A program made the translations under genes and the position numbers. Of a stretch of 64,000 nt of DNA, positions 11,363-22,968 are shown piece by piece; position 1 is the stretch's first letter, and each line of letters starts with the position of its first letter. The stretch comes from Emmonsiellopsis sp. PD_33 (lineage: Eukaryota > Ascomycota > Eurotiomycetes > Onygenales > Ajellomycetaceae), in assembly GCA_032988165.1 (NCBI GenBank), contig JANTQF010000182.1, forward strand, positions 1-64,000, written 5' to 3'. The notes beneath the pieces are model-generated. The model worked only from the letters and a program-made list of their open reading frames with translations, had not been told where the DNA came from and did not search any database.

Positions 11363-12921
11363 CTACAACTTACTCCCCCTCCCCCTCCCGCTCCCTTTCT
11401 TAGCCAACTCCTCTCTCAAAACCAACCCCTTCAGCCCCGACCGACTCCCATCCTCCGTCCACACAACATCATCCCGTCCAGGCTCCGACCACGCCCATAA
11501 CTTCCGCAACGCCGGATCCAGCGTGCCCTGAATTGCATCGACGATCTTCTCGCCGATGACGGGGAGGAATTTGAACCCGTGCCCGCTGCCGCCGGTCGCG
11601 AGGAAGAGGCCGGGATAAGAGGGGTGGTGGGTTATTATGAAGTCGCCGTTGGGACTGTTGTTATTCCAGGTAAGAGGGGGGTGGTGGTGGTTAGTTGGGG
11701 GGTGGTGCATATGTATGAAGGAGGTATGTTGCAAACTTACGTATCAGTATACCAACACACGCGCGTCTTCTCGAACGGCCGGTCCGCAAACGCCGGCAAC
11801 ATCTCTCTCAACGCAGTCCTGCACGCCTCCTCTCCCTCCGGCGGGATCGGGACACCATTCTCTGGAAGACTAACCTCTATCGTTTCCGCCGTTTGAGCTG
11901 CTGTGCCTGGTGGTGCAGGCACGCGCGTCGGGTTACGGTAGCCATATGCATGTCTCGCGATTTTGAGCAGGTTGTTGCGCGGCGGGATGATGAACATGCC
12001 TGTGGAGAAGTTGAGCACGGTAGGCATGTTTGCCAGCGCTGCTTGTTCTTGATCGGAGATGCGGATGTAGGCGAGGACCTGGCCGGTGGCATCGGCCTTG
12101 CCGCGTAGATCGATGAGACGGGATGTCCAGGCGCCCGTGGCTAGGATGACGAGATCAGCTGTGATGGTGGTGTTGTCTGCGAGCTCGACGCCCGTTACTT
12201 TCCGCCCCGCCGTGGTTAAGAGCCGCTTGACATCTCCAGTGCGGAACTCCACCCTGCCCGTCTCGTCGATTTTTTTCTTTGCGAACCTTGCCGATGCCTC
12301 TGCGTCGGCCCATCCGGATTTCCAGTTCACGTAGCCCCCTTCAACATGTAGGCCGGAGCCGTATGTCGGGGCAGCCTTGATCACCTCATCTCTGTTAGAG
12401 AGCAACTCTACCGCCTTAGGATCTACCCGCTTGACGTTCTCGTAGCTCTTTCTAGCATACTCCGTGCTATGTTTGTCCCCTGACGATAGCAGAACCAGAC
12501 CATTTTGCGTATATCGCCCTTCGCGCCCCCACTCTGTATACCGCCATTTCTCAAGCGCAGCCTCTGCAAGCGCGGAGTATTGGGGATCCGCATAGTCTGC
12601 GCGGATAATGCGCGAGCTGTCTACGGAGGAACCGTGCGGGTTTGGAATCGTGGGCGAGGACTCAACGACGGTGATTTTGCCAGAATGGCGACCAGCGAGG
12701 GCGAGGGCGGTGGACACTGCGGGACAGGTCGGTCAGCGCTTTCATCAAGGTTTCTTTGTTGCAATGCGGGATGTATGTAAAATGCTGTGCCGGAGATAGC
12801 TGTTCAACCGCCAGGAATGATTACCCTGGTAGGGCAGACGGTGCAATCAGATTTCTTCCCACTCACATCCAAACACACCGCCTCCTACAATCAGGATCGA
12901 ATCCGGCAATGGTGCTGGCAT
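11363..12921 (-). CDS. Peroxisomal FAD-dependent amine/imino-acid oxidase
   Basis: Three exons: 12921-12867, 12716-11741 and 11654-11363; introns are 150 and 86 nt, and the product is 440 aa. The N-terminus is a Rossmann FAD fold, ILIVGGGVFGLSTALALAG (about residues 9-27), then HGSSVDSSRIIRADY. Near residue 339 the motif RVCWYTDTPNGDF carries the Cys that binds FAD covalently in monomeric sarcosine oxidase and relatives; TGGSGHGFKFLPVIGE follows. It ends in GSKL, a consensus PTS1, so it probably acts in peroxisomes where H2O2 is removed by catalase. The family includes sarcosine, pipecolate, saccharopine and fructosyl-amino-acid (Amadori) oxidases; length and the SKL end fit, but the substrate cannot be chosen from sequence alone. 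It is divergent from the OMS1-like gene. Confidence 0.9.
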
Positions 12922-13804
12922 GTTACCGACGTATAGGGTGCGTATTTCAAGACTGCAAGGCGGTACGTAGTAAGAGTGATCCCTGGAGGATTGATCTGTA
13001 GCAACCTGTATCCCTCTTGAGAGATTCTCATGCTGTGGACATATCAGTGGAATGCCGAAGCGATGTCGGAAGGTGTGCTCGCATCATTAAGCCGTAGGCC
13101 GAAGTGGAGATTCTCGTTTGGCCGCACGGAGGATCGGGCCAGCAGTGGGGGAGACTACAGATCAGATCAGACATATATGTATTGCCAAAGAGCGTCGGAT
13201 CAGCAATTGACTGCCGCAAGAGCTCCCTCAGACTGCGCGCTGTGCTGACCCCTGAGTCCTAAGTCCTGAGTCCTGAGTCCTGAGTCCTGGCGCGGGATGG
13301 GATTGTGTGGGGTTGGAAGTTGATATTTAGCTGAGGCGGCCGATGACGCCGATTGGGCCAATGATGTCGCGGGTGTAAATTTTGTGCCGGAGAAATTTTG
13401 GGAGCTTCAACAACGTCGACTCCAGCTATTTCTAGCCGGCAAATTCGCAACTAGGAGAGACTGGGACTGTTTGCATATCTATTTGGATATGTATTGCTTG
13501 GTGCTATTGTGCTGTTCTTTATTTTGTACAGATTGGGCCCTGGGGCGTTGTTTCTGCGTATCGGCATCTCTCTGATCATTGCCGATATATACGGCGTTGG
13601 AAGATATTCCAATCTAGATCTGTCTTGTATGCTGCTTTTCCAGCCTGAGTTTTGTCTGTTTGATTTCCTCTACTCGAAAGACGCATTGCGCGGGCGATAG
13701 AGGGGAAGTTGTTGTTTGCGTCTTTGCCTTTCAATTGCTGGTTGATTTGATTGATATATACCCATTTACTGCGTTTTAACACATTTGAATTGCTGGTTGC
13801 AACA
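12922..13804. promoter_or_regulatory. Divergent promoter of oxidase and OMS1-like gene
   Basis: This 883-bp intergenic region must hold both promoters. Its most distinct element is a heptamer tandem repeat at 13251-13289. No coding region is supported. Confidence 0.5.
13251..13289. repeat. Heptamer tandem repeat (CCTGAGT)n
   Basis: There are five tandem copies of CCTGAGT plus a partial sixth; the second copy reads CCTAAGT. It lies in the divergent promoter about 330 bp upstream of the oxidase start and about 520 bp upstream of the methyltransferase start. Confidence 0.9.
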
Positions 13805-15157
13805 ATGAAGAGCCCGCGGGGCCTCCCCAAACCCCCTAGCCTTAGGAATCTAGGCAATTCTCCTTTGGCAAAAGCTGCGCGAAAGCCTTTACCCGTGGCG
13901 CCTCCCCGCAGGTCAGTGGTTCATCTTTGATGGAGATTCCATTATCCCCCTTTCCCAGGCCTGCGCAGTTAGCAGAGATTGCACAAAGAAAGGGGATAGT
14001 TCTGAGTCCCCCTTACTTACTGCTTCGTCACCGGGCAGAACACTGTCCACCCTTCCACCACCATCCAGACCTAACGTGTCTTGTCGCTTAGAGCCCAACC
14101 TCAACAGAACCTCCCACACAACCCCCTCCCAGCACCCCCCTCCCTACCACGCTCCAGGTCCATAAATCCCACAGCCCTAACAGCGTGTGCTGTAGCCGCC
14201 TTCGTCTTCTCGACATATGGTACCTACCTCTACGTCTCCTATAACAAAACCGTCAAAAACTCCAAAAACCTCTCCGTCCCCGTCGACGTGTCAGACCGCT
14301 ACATCGAAACTGCAGCCACCTTCGACGCAGACATCGACACCACAGAATCCATCATGGGCATCGGTACTAAGCGCAAGGAGCTCGTGCAGCGCGCCCACGG
14401 CGACGTCCTCGAAGTTGCCTGCGGCACCGGGCGCAACATGGCATACTACCTCCTAGGCGAAAAGCGCGGGACAGACGCCGACGGACGCGCCGCAATGGTC
14501 GGCTGCAAATCCGTCACGTTCGTCGACAAGAGCTTCCCCATGACCGCGGTCGCTAAGCGCAAGTTTTACGAGCTGTATCCGGACTTCGACCTCGTGGCAT
14601 TCGAGGCGCAGGATGTAATGCATCCCATCCCGCCGCCCCCCCAGGTCGCAGCAGCCCTCAAGGCCGCAGGCGACCCGCGCCACGACGGCTGGTTCCCCGA
14701 GGAAGAACCCATCCCGGAGAACTTCAAGTTCGACACCATCGTGCAGACTATGGGTCTCTGCTCGGCCCCTGATCCGATCGCGTACCTCACTCGCCTTGGC
14801 AAGCTCGTCAAGCCGGAGGGGGAGATCTTGTTGCTGGAACATGGCCGGTCGTATTACGGCTGGGTGAACAAGTTGCTGGATGATCTGGCGGCCGCGCATG
14901 CGATGAAACACGGGTGTTGGTGGAATCGCGATATCGAGGAGATTGTCCGGGGTAGTGGGCTGGAGGTTGTCGAGTACAAGCGTTGGCATTGGGGGACGAC
15001 GTATAGATTTGTCCTGCGCGCGAATCCGAACAAGAAGGAGGATGAGGGGGTGTTCCTGAAGGAGAAGGAGGGCAAGGCCGAGGGCAAGGGGGAAGGCAAG
15101 GGGGAAGGCAAGGGGGGAGAGCCGGCTAGGAAGAGTTGGTTGAAGTGGTGGGCTTGA
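13805..15157 (+). CDS. OMS1: Mitochondrial SAM-dependent methyltransferase, OMS1-like
   Basis: Two exons, 13805-13911 and 14092-15157, with a 180-nt intron; 390 aa. The basic, Pro-rich N-terminus (MKSPRGLPKPPSLRNLG, then RKPLP) suits a mitochondrial presequence and is followed by one membrane helix (about residues 63-84, TALTACAVAAFVFSTYGTYL). The SAM-binding motif I is VLEVACGTGRN (about 141-151); later blocks FVDKSF and FDTIVQTMGLCSAPDPIAYL match class I methyltransferases, and LLLEHGRSYYGWVN is typical of the OMS1 group. Yeast Oms1 is an inner-membrane protein that supports respiratory complex IV biogenesis; the methylated substrate is not established. The C-terminus has an odd (GEGK)n Gly-Lys-Glu tail from a short DNA repeat. 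Call is firm, function partly inferred. Confidence 0.88.
15071..15120. repeat. In-frame 12-bp repeat encoding GEGK units
   Basis: The 12-bp unit GGCAAGGGGGAA is repeated with small changes near the 3' end of the OMS1-like gene and encodes a Gly-Lys-Gly-Glu tail. It is in frame, so copy-number change would alter only tail length. Confidence 0.75.
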
Positions 15158-18100
15158 AGTCAACTGACAAATCGTGCAACCGCAACTGGGTGATGTGAAT
15201 GGTTTATCTGGAGGACATGATGTTGTTGATAGGAATGCGGTGGAATCTGTAATGCTTCTTTGTTATTTGGCACTGGGGGAGTGCGGCCCATCACTGTGCG
15301 GTGTGTACTTTGTACTGTCTCTTTCTCATTCATTTGCTTTCCAAAATATGTACATTAATGGTGAACTGCTGCAAGCTACATATGCCAAGATAAAAGACCT
15401 AATGATGAGATGGCATAACTTCTGTCTTCTTCTTCGTCCCAGCGCAAGATTTTGATAGCATCTTCTAGGTCTAGGGACAATGATTCTGGACGTGCCCAGG
15501 CGACAAGTCGGGAAGTAAAAACCCCCCCGTTATCTTGATAAGGCTTAGATTTAAGCTATGTATGCTTTTCTATCAAGACATCAAACCCAGATAGCTTGCT
15601 TGCTTGCTTCAATTGAGTTGAGTTCAGCCGATCTAGTAAAAATGTCCTCTGCATATCAAAGTTTCACATGGAGATGAATGGCACCATACTCCATCCTGTC
15701 CATGTTTTGGAATTGTGGGATAGGAGTTGATCGGTGAGCAGCAACCAGTCCCGTAATTCGAGCAGTAAAATGACGAAATAGCGTCGCCAGGCGCAGAGAT
15801 CCAAAATATATACAGAGACCTGGCTCTGACGTTATTCGGGGTTAAGCGGCTGCGTGTTCGAGAACTATGTGCGTGGTTGTTGATTGCGCGCCTGAGTAAT
15901 GACGGAGCTATGCTTTCATCATTGTCCCTAGAAAGCTGGAAGCTAGAGTGAGCGGCAGAAAACCTAGGCTAGCATAGGTTCGCAACTTTTTTTTTTCAGT
16001 TGCGCTGATCAGCACCTGGGAACTTGGACAAAATGTGGGAAATATGAGATCACATCGCCATGTGGATGGTGGTTGGTCTGGAAGTTTAGGGCCTGTTCCG
16101 ACTCGCTGCATGAGGATAGAAAGGTTTTGAGATGCCAACCCTACCGCACCCTCGACTCTCGAGTTCGCCGAGCTTGAGGATGTCTTTAAAAAGAAAGGGG
16201 CGAGGTAGATAAACCCGTGGATGGATAACAATGAAGCCTTCAAGTTATGAAGGAGTTGAAAGATCCAGATCCGAACCACGTTTGTTGCTGTCTTGTAGAT
16301 AGTAGAGAGAAAACCCGGCTTATGCTTGCCAGTCAGGACACTTCTCTGCTGTATCGATGGTACCTGTCCTCATGAAATCATCCGTTGTTAGTTGAATAGC
16401 ATAGTTAATATTTGCATATTATTATGCATAAATGGGACGCATCCAGCGCAGGCTGATGTCGGTGGAGCAGATGGGTTCAAGCTTGCTAAAAAGCGGGTGC
16501 AACCAATGCCTTCGTCGGGATGGGTTGGTGGGTTATGGCTCCATCAAAGCCATCATCAGAGACAACAGATACAAGAGATGTTGATGTTGTTGACGATGTC
16601 AGTTTGGTGGTTGATCGAGAAGAAATCGCCAGGACTGCCGAAAAGGGAAGTCAGCCTCAACGTCAACTTCAACGTCATCTCAACTCCAGCCTCCAGCCTC
16701 CAACCTCCAACAACCAACGATCAACTACTTCTCCGCGTGGATTCCGGGATACCATTAATCGGATCAGTGGTGTCCTCCTCAATCAACCACAACGAGCTTA
16801 TTGCCTACTCCCTCCTCCCTCTCTGATACAAGTCTCGGCTCTCCTAGGTACCACAGCCCCCTGTCGTTGATATTGTCATACTGACGCGTTATTATTGGAG
16901 ATAGCAGAGCTGGGATGTTCCAAGGGGTATGGCCGCACATTAGCCCTATCTACTTCGAGTCTCCTCAACTATCCCCTATCTTCGGCGCGTGAAGGCTTGG
17001 ATATGATACTACTGTTCTCGGGATGATACAGTATATTCCGCTCGTCGAGGGAAATCACTGAAAATCACGAAAAAAAAAAAGATTTACAATGTGAGCCGAA
17101 AGCAGGTAGGCACTCTATCATCTGTGTAATAGTAACTATTGGGGAAGAAACGCATTCCACGCAACGCGACAATTGTATCCTCTTTTAAACTTTGAGACGC
17201 TGCCGGTTCAGGCTAACGAAGGAAAGCAATTTATTTAGCTTTTATGCATGTGTTCTCTTCAACCAGCTCCCAATATCTTTTTCGCCTTTCATCAGTCCTT
17301 CTCGAACCTGGCGATGTTTGGATGCGCTTCCCGCAAGGCCATGGAACTTCGGGTAATATTCCATCATAAGGTTCGAACTTCGCAGACGGGGCACATTCTG
17401 AATGGCGCCGACGAACCACCAGACGCCTCATAGCTCTAGATTCCGATTCGCAGAAAGGGACTCGGAACCTCTTCTCTCTTTTTCTAGCTCCTTTCCCCTT
17501 CCCACCTCTTCCGATGGCAACGGGTTGCTTATTAACTTTTTATTAATGGTTTCATTCTTCGCTCTTTGATTCGCCTACTATTCCCGGATTTACAGACCCT
17601 CGTGGCGCCGAGAAGTTCCACTTTGATGCACGAACTGCCTCAGATCTGTGTGCGATTCCCCTTCGCGTGCAGGGATGGAGGGCACGCCTGTAATTTTTTG
17701 GAGCTGCAAAACTTGCATTGCTCTCCTGCCCCTTAGCGTTAGCCCTGCACCAACTGCTCACCACTATCACCATTCTGTTTGCCCCGGTATCCGCAGCGGC
17801 CGGGTTCGTATTTTTTAGTTTGGCTGAATCCTCCTTGGGCAAGCTCACACACGACGATGTTGCCTCGTTCAGTGCTCCACTTCCTGTCGCTGCTTTTACG
17901 GACTCCTGAATACTTTGTGCATTTTTTAGCTATCGCCCGCGACTCGTCATAGATCCCACGCCGTCGAAATTGCCTTTCCTTCAACCCGGCCCAAGGTTAC
18001 GAGAAGGAACCATTGCTTTGGTGTCCGCTCGCTCTTATTTCTATGTGTTTCTTGTTATCGTTGTCGAAAAATACGCACCTTGCACATTCTAGTTGCGGAG

Positions 18101-18770
18101 ACAGCTTCTGGGCGTGTTTGCCTATCCCACCGCCGAATTAAAAATACCCGTTGTATGATCCAAGCTCTGTTTGGCTAGATGCGCATGCGTTGATTGACTT
18201 GTCTGATTCTTGGAAATCCGGCTTCCTCCCCCCTGGTTGCATGCGCATGAAAATTTCGCCGCCTGGGCTCGGTTCCACGGCGGTGTGAACAGTGACACCC
18301 TCCCACCCTGGCTGAACCTTGGCCTCCTGGCTGAGCCAAGCTGCAAAACCGACCGCTTCGGCTGGGATCTGTGCTGATTACAGGCAGCTGCCCTCGCCGT
18401 TTTTGCAACTGGTCTGCCTGCTAGCGTGGTATCTTCCACATTAGCTCGCCCCCCTAACCTCCTCGACTGCCTGTCGCATTCCCAACCACACACATCCGAT
18501 CCACATCGATCAACTATCCAATGGCAACGCCGCATATTCTTCCAAGAATCCTGTCTCCTGGGAGTTGAAACCCACAACAAACCAAAGAAAAGCCGATCCT
18601 CCCTAACTCCTGTTTTTTTTCTTTGTCCTGTGCCCCCAGTTACCTGGTGTTTTTGCGGTCAACGCCTTCCTTCCATCCCCTTCATCAGGCACGAAACATA
18701 ACATCATCCCTTATCCTCATCCTCTCCTCCCCTTTGCCATCTATTTCCTTTTATCGCCAAATACAAAGCA
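15158..18770. other. Long intergenic region before GDS1-like gene
   Basis: No gene is supported in these 3.6 kb. Small features are a GCTTGCTTGCTTGCTT run near 15,596 and a CTCCAGCCTCCAACCTCC-like repeat near 16,685. The last 1.2 kb is pyrimidine-rich and is probably the promoter and leader of the gene at 18,771. Open frames of 100-150 codons here look like chance. Confidence 0.5.
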
Positions 18771-20587
18771 ATGCCTTATAACACCCGTCGCAAGTCGCTT
18801 TCGCTACCGTCATTAGGTATTCACCTGCCAAATGCCTCGCGTTCCAGCCGCCTCCCCCCTACACCAAAGGCTGCCTCCACACTAGATACGCAACAACCAC
18901 CTTCCAAGAAGGTCAAACGGTCACACGAGTCGACATTCCAATCACCATTATCAGTCTCATCAGAATCGCAATCATCGGATTCACAAAAAGACAAAGTTGA
19001 TCGCTCTCGGCCCAAAAGTAGAAGGGGAACCGGTACATATGAGCACACGCCGCCACCCTCTCCCGCGGATCTAGGCGCGACAACGAAAATCGATACTGAA
19101 GGTATCAATGATGATATTGTCGTTGCAGTCATCGAACAACTAGAAAAAACTGGAAACAGACCTCATCTCATCAAGGAGCTTGCAGCTGTGCTTTCGACTA
19201 CAAATGATAGCGTTGCGAAGTGAGTAGATCCCAAGTTTACATTTAATTATTCCTCTACTCCTGTCGCAAACGTTGGGTTTCTAATGATTTCTCTTTGCGA
19301 TATAGTTCCGCAAATGCTGCGGCCTTACTTTCTTCGCGGCTAAGCCTTTACTTGAAGCGCCCGTGGACTGCGCTTTCGCCATGCCCAGTCGCAAAAGAGC
19401 TTATCCCAATCCATCCACGCAAAGTGTTTTTCTACCTGACGACATCGCCCCATCAACCGCTCCCTGAGGCTTCTGATGACATCTTAACGCCAACTACGGA
19501 ATCGAAAAGGATAACACCTAGTGTATCGAATGCTAGTGACGACTTTGATGATGATGTAGACGATGATCTAGCTCGTGAGCGCGCTCGATTAAGCCCAAGC
19601 CCAGAAGTGGACTTGTCAGCACCGGAGTTTGGCGAGGATGTTGGCGACGAGTTGGACGGACATTCGGCTCCTGGCGGATCTCATGCTACTTCGAATTTTG
19701 GCGTGAGGACTAACCTGTCGAATATCCACAACCATCGCTTAGCGTATAATCATCGAGCAATCTCTCCACCTTTAGAGGGCGACGAAAAGGAATTTACCCA
19801 GACCGCCAGCTCGGTTCGGGAGCGAACATCCTCGGAAGAAGTTGCGGCAAGACGTCGGCAAGATTTGGGTGGAGATGAGGCGATCCAAGTTTCTACTGTG
19901 AATGGACAGGATAATTCGATGGGCAACAATGAGGTGGATATGGACGATTCTGCTATCTCGCATGACGAGCCTAATGCTCAGCAAAATGATTACACCGACT
20001 ACTTTACGAACCACATTCTTGAAGATCATGTACAAGAACAAGATTTGGATTCTGCCGCTGCCACCGCGCTCTTTGGCGCGTCCCCGTCGCCTTCCGTTTC
20101 GTCAGAATTATCGTCATTATCTTCCGTTACCAGTGCTACGTCGGACGGAGAAGCCGAGGCTGGGTTGGATACAAAATATGTTGCGGACAAAGATATCTCT
20201 ATTGGTCTCCTAAAAGGAGAAAACGATGTATCTGCCACTATTGGTCCTGGAATCTCTGCTGCTAGAATCGCCGTTGCGCAAGTTGGATTGCTTGCTGGCT
20301 CTAAAAGATCGATTTCTGCGCTTGAGGCTGAAGAAGGCACCTCTACCCTGGAGGTAGACGCTCGTGAAATGGATACGGATGTAAGATCATCATTCGACAT
20401 GATGGATTCTGCCGAGGCAATCATTCAAGACAAGTCCGGTATGGCTGTCGATGATACTTTGGGCGCCATTAACCCGATCGTGGATCTGGATATCCGAATG
20501 GACTTGGGATTAGAGTCGTGGAACGACCTACAGAGCCCAGAAACCGTCGAGGTAGATGAACTCGATGAGATATTCGGGAACATCTAA
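18771..20587 (+). CDS. GDS1-type winged-helix nuclear protein
   Basis: Two exons, 18771-19219 and 19306-20587, with an 86-nt intron; 576 aa. The N-terminal 100 residues are Ser/Pro/Lys-rich with SP/TP sites and a basic patch (KKVKRSH). Residues about 110-203 form the likely winged helix: DDIVVAVIEQLEKTGNRP, LIKELAAVL, then ALLSSRLSLYLKRPWTALSP and VFFYLTTSPHQ. This pattern matches the conserved fungal domain of yeast Gds1, a poorly understood nuclear protein genetically linked to nitrogen response and growth on glycerol. The rest is acidic, Ser-rich and disordered, ending in VDELDEIFGNI. It is likely a chromatin or transcription factor; the target is unknown. Confidence 0.8.
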
Positions 20588-21944
20588 TTTCGATCCTTTT
20601 CTTCCCTACCGCTCTATCCTATACCCCCCTCCTTATTTATTCCGGAGGCAACATCCACCACTATTGCTTTTTAATACTCTCTTCTCCTGTACATATATAT
20701 CTCCCTTCATTTTCTCCTGTACTTTTTTTTCCAACCTCAGGGCTTGTCTGAATCCTGTGTTTATTTGGGATGTATCAAATCGGCACCTTGTTTTCATATA
20801 TTTATTGGCCTGGCGGATAAGGGATGGCGTTTTTGCGCGATTTTTCTTCCTTTTTGGTGATATATCTTTTTTTTAATACCGGCCATTTTCTATCACTATT
20901 GTGTTAATTCTTTGTTATCTTTTCCATTTTCGGTTCAGTCCGCGTTATGTACATTTCTTCTCCTTCCTGTATCAAATCTCTTTGTTCTCGAGAATTGTTA
21001 TTGCTATTTTTATCTCCTCACCGATTCTTAACTTTTGTCACCACTCTCACCTCTATATATGTTCGATCTAATCTATTTTCTCCTTTTTCCTAGCTTTCTC
21101 CTTTGTTCGCATGCTCGCTGCCTACGTCGTACCTACTGTCTGTCCATTTTACAAAAAGAAAAGAAAAAGAAAAAGAAAAAGAAGAAAAAGAAGTGCCAAC
21201 CACACCCACCAATCTATCAAGAGGCCTTTTTCTTTCTAACCGGAAGCAATTCCACATCTACCTATCTACCCTTTCCTCCGACTCCCAACTCCATTGCCGT
21301 CTATATAAAAACCCTCGACTTTCTTTACCCCTCAAAAGTTGTTATATCTCCTTCTCGCCTTGCGGGCATATATAGACATAATTTATTACCAACTGCTACA
21401 CTCTCTACCCTACCCTACCCTACCTCCCCTCCCCAACTAAGCGAACCTTGACCGCATCCGTTAGATAACCTTAATATACAAACTCCCTCCCTGCCAGGCT
21501 GCCACCCTGACGAAAAAAGGCAAAAGACAAAGACAAAAAACACCAATAACCTACCCTCGTTCTCCCATCTTAGCTAACTAGCCAACAGCCGCTCAGCCCC
21601 CCTCCAACAGCAAACGAACAAACAAACACCTCTGTGGCGGGCCCTGGCGGGCGGGTGCCAACACCACGTGCATACAAATACGGAGTACACATACTCCCTC
21701 CGTGCATAGACCTCCTAGACCTGCACCACGTGACCTGGATGGCCTGTGCACCTTTGGTCACGTGGCAAGGTCGGGTAAGACCAAGGTTTTAGCGAGGTCA
21801 AGGTTTTCTGAACGGATGACATCTTAGACTTGAACACAGTCAAACCTTTCGAACGAAGTCTCCTTCTTGGACTCGATCTGCTGAAGAATAAGATCTGCTA
21901 TTACTTACATCGGATGAGTTGACCAACTGGCACACAAGATAACT
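20588..21944. promoter_or_regulatory. Intergenic region with E-box cluster
   Basis: The left part is a T/C-rich 3' flank of the GDS1-like gene, with an A/G tract at 21,151-21,193 and a (TACCC)n run at 21,406-21,424. The right part is the kinase-like gene's promoter: three CACGTG boxes at 21,665-21,670, 21,727-21,732 and 21,759-21,764, plus an inverted repeat GGAGTA-N4-TACTCC at 21,682-21,697. No gene is seen. Confidence 0.6.
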
Positions 21945-22968
21945 ATGGATCGTAATTCTTCCCTGTGAGTGAGACCAGGCGACTTGATATCTCCCCTTCT
22001 CGAAAGACTTTTACTCATATAGTCAAATTAGATACCCTTATGAGCCAGGGAGGACGATATCCTTCCAGGTTGGACGAGAAACAGGGCCAACTACCACGAG
22101 TGCTACTATTATTCAACTCCTCGAAGCTGATCTGTCATGCACAATGCTTGTTGAAGTCAAAGATGCCGGTCTAAATGGCCAGTTTGTCTTGAAGCTGTTT
22201 GACAGACGGTTCGCCTCCGGAGTTCGAAAGCACTGTGAGGCACCAGCATGGAATCTAGACATTGAGGATAAATACCGTCAGTTTGTCCGAGACGGTGATG
22301 CGTTCTCTTTGCTCAAGTTTTGTTCCGAGACAGACGATGAGGATATACGCTGTGATTATTTAGATGACTGGAATGAGCAGCAACGTGAGGCATATGTACA
22401 GCACTTTTGCCTCAAATTCTATAACTCGGAGACAGAGGTCTATCGTCGACTACATCAGGTACAAGGCATCGATATCCCGCGGCTGTTTGCAAAGGTGTGC
22501 ATGCCTTCGCATTCTAATCGTTCGGTGGCCGAAGAGGAACTTATAAGCTGTCCTGGTGTCCTGCTGGAGTACATCCGCGGTTTCTCTCTGTCAGATCTCC
22601 CAGAGTTTGCACATCGTGAATCATGGCAGTGGATTTGTGACGATGCCATTCGGATAGTTAACGACATTGGTGATCATGATATCCGGAATGAGGATGTTAA
22701 ACCGAGAAATTGTATTGTTCGCAAGTGGAAGGATAGCAACGGTGCTACGCATTTTAAACCTGTCATGATCGACTTTGCGCAATGTGTATTCCGTAAAGAA
22801 GGACAGGATGATAACGACTGGCGATTCTGGAAGGCAATTGTTGATGAAGAGGGCGCTATAGGGGTTGTAATGCATGGGAAAGCACGGAGATTAGGAGGCG
22901 GTTATCATTACGAACAGTCTGCGCAAAGCTTACAATTGCATAAAGACTTTAAGAGTGAGGGCTCCTGA
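21945..22968 (+). CDS. Degenerate protein-kinase-fold protein
   Basis: The frame at 22,144 is open upstream without an ATG. A 20-nt first exon (21945-21964) joined through a 58-nt GTGAGT...TATAG intron to 22023-22968 gives a complete 321-aa protein starting MDRNSSLQIRYPYEPG. Kinase-like landmarks are VLKLFD with Lys64 (beta3), VLLEYIRGFSLSDL (hinge), NEDVKPRNCIV (catalytic loop, Asp231 and Asn236) and VMIDFAQ (Asp257, DFG replaced by DFA). There is no clear Gly-rich loop and no HRD. The pattern fits the large fungal family of kinase-like/aminoglycoside-phosphotransferase-like proteins. The Asp/Asn pairs are kept, so phosphotransfer is possible, but substrate and activity are unknown. Confidence 0.72.

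Noticed and set aside
15908..16870. Frames of 105-144 codons between OMS1-like and GDS1-like genes
   Set aside because: No conserved motif, no splice partners and no coding bias relative to flanking DNA.
21406..21424. Telomere-like (TACCC)n run
   Set aside because: The unit is five bases (CCCTA), not the fungal telomere unit CCCTAA, and there are only about four copies inside ordinary sequence.
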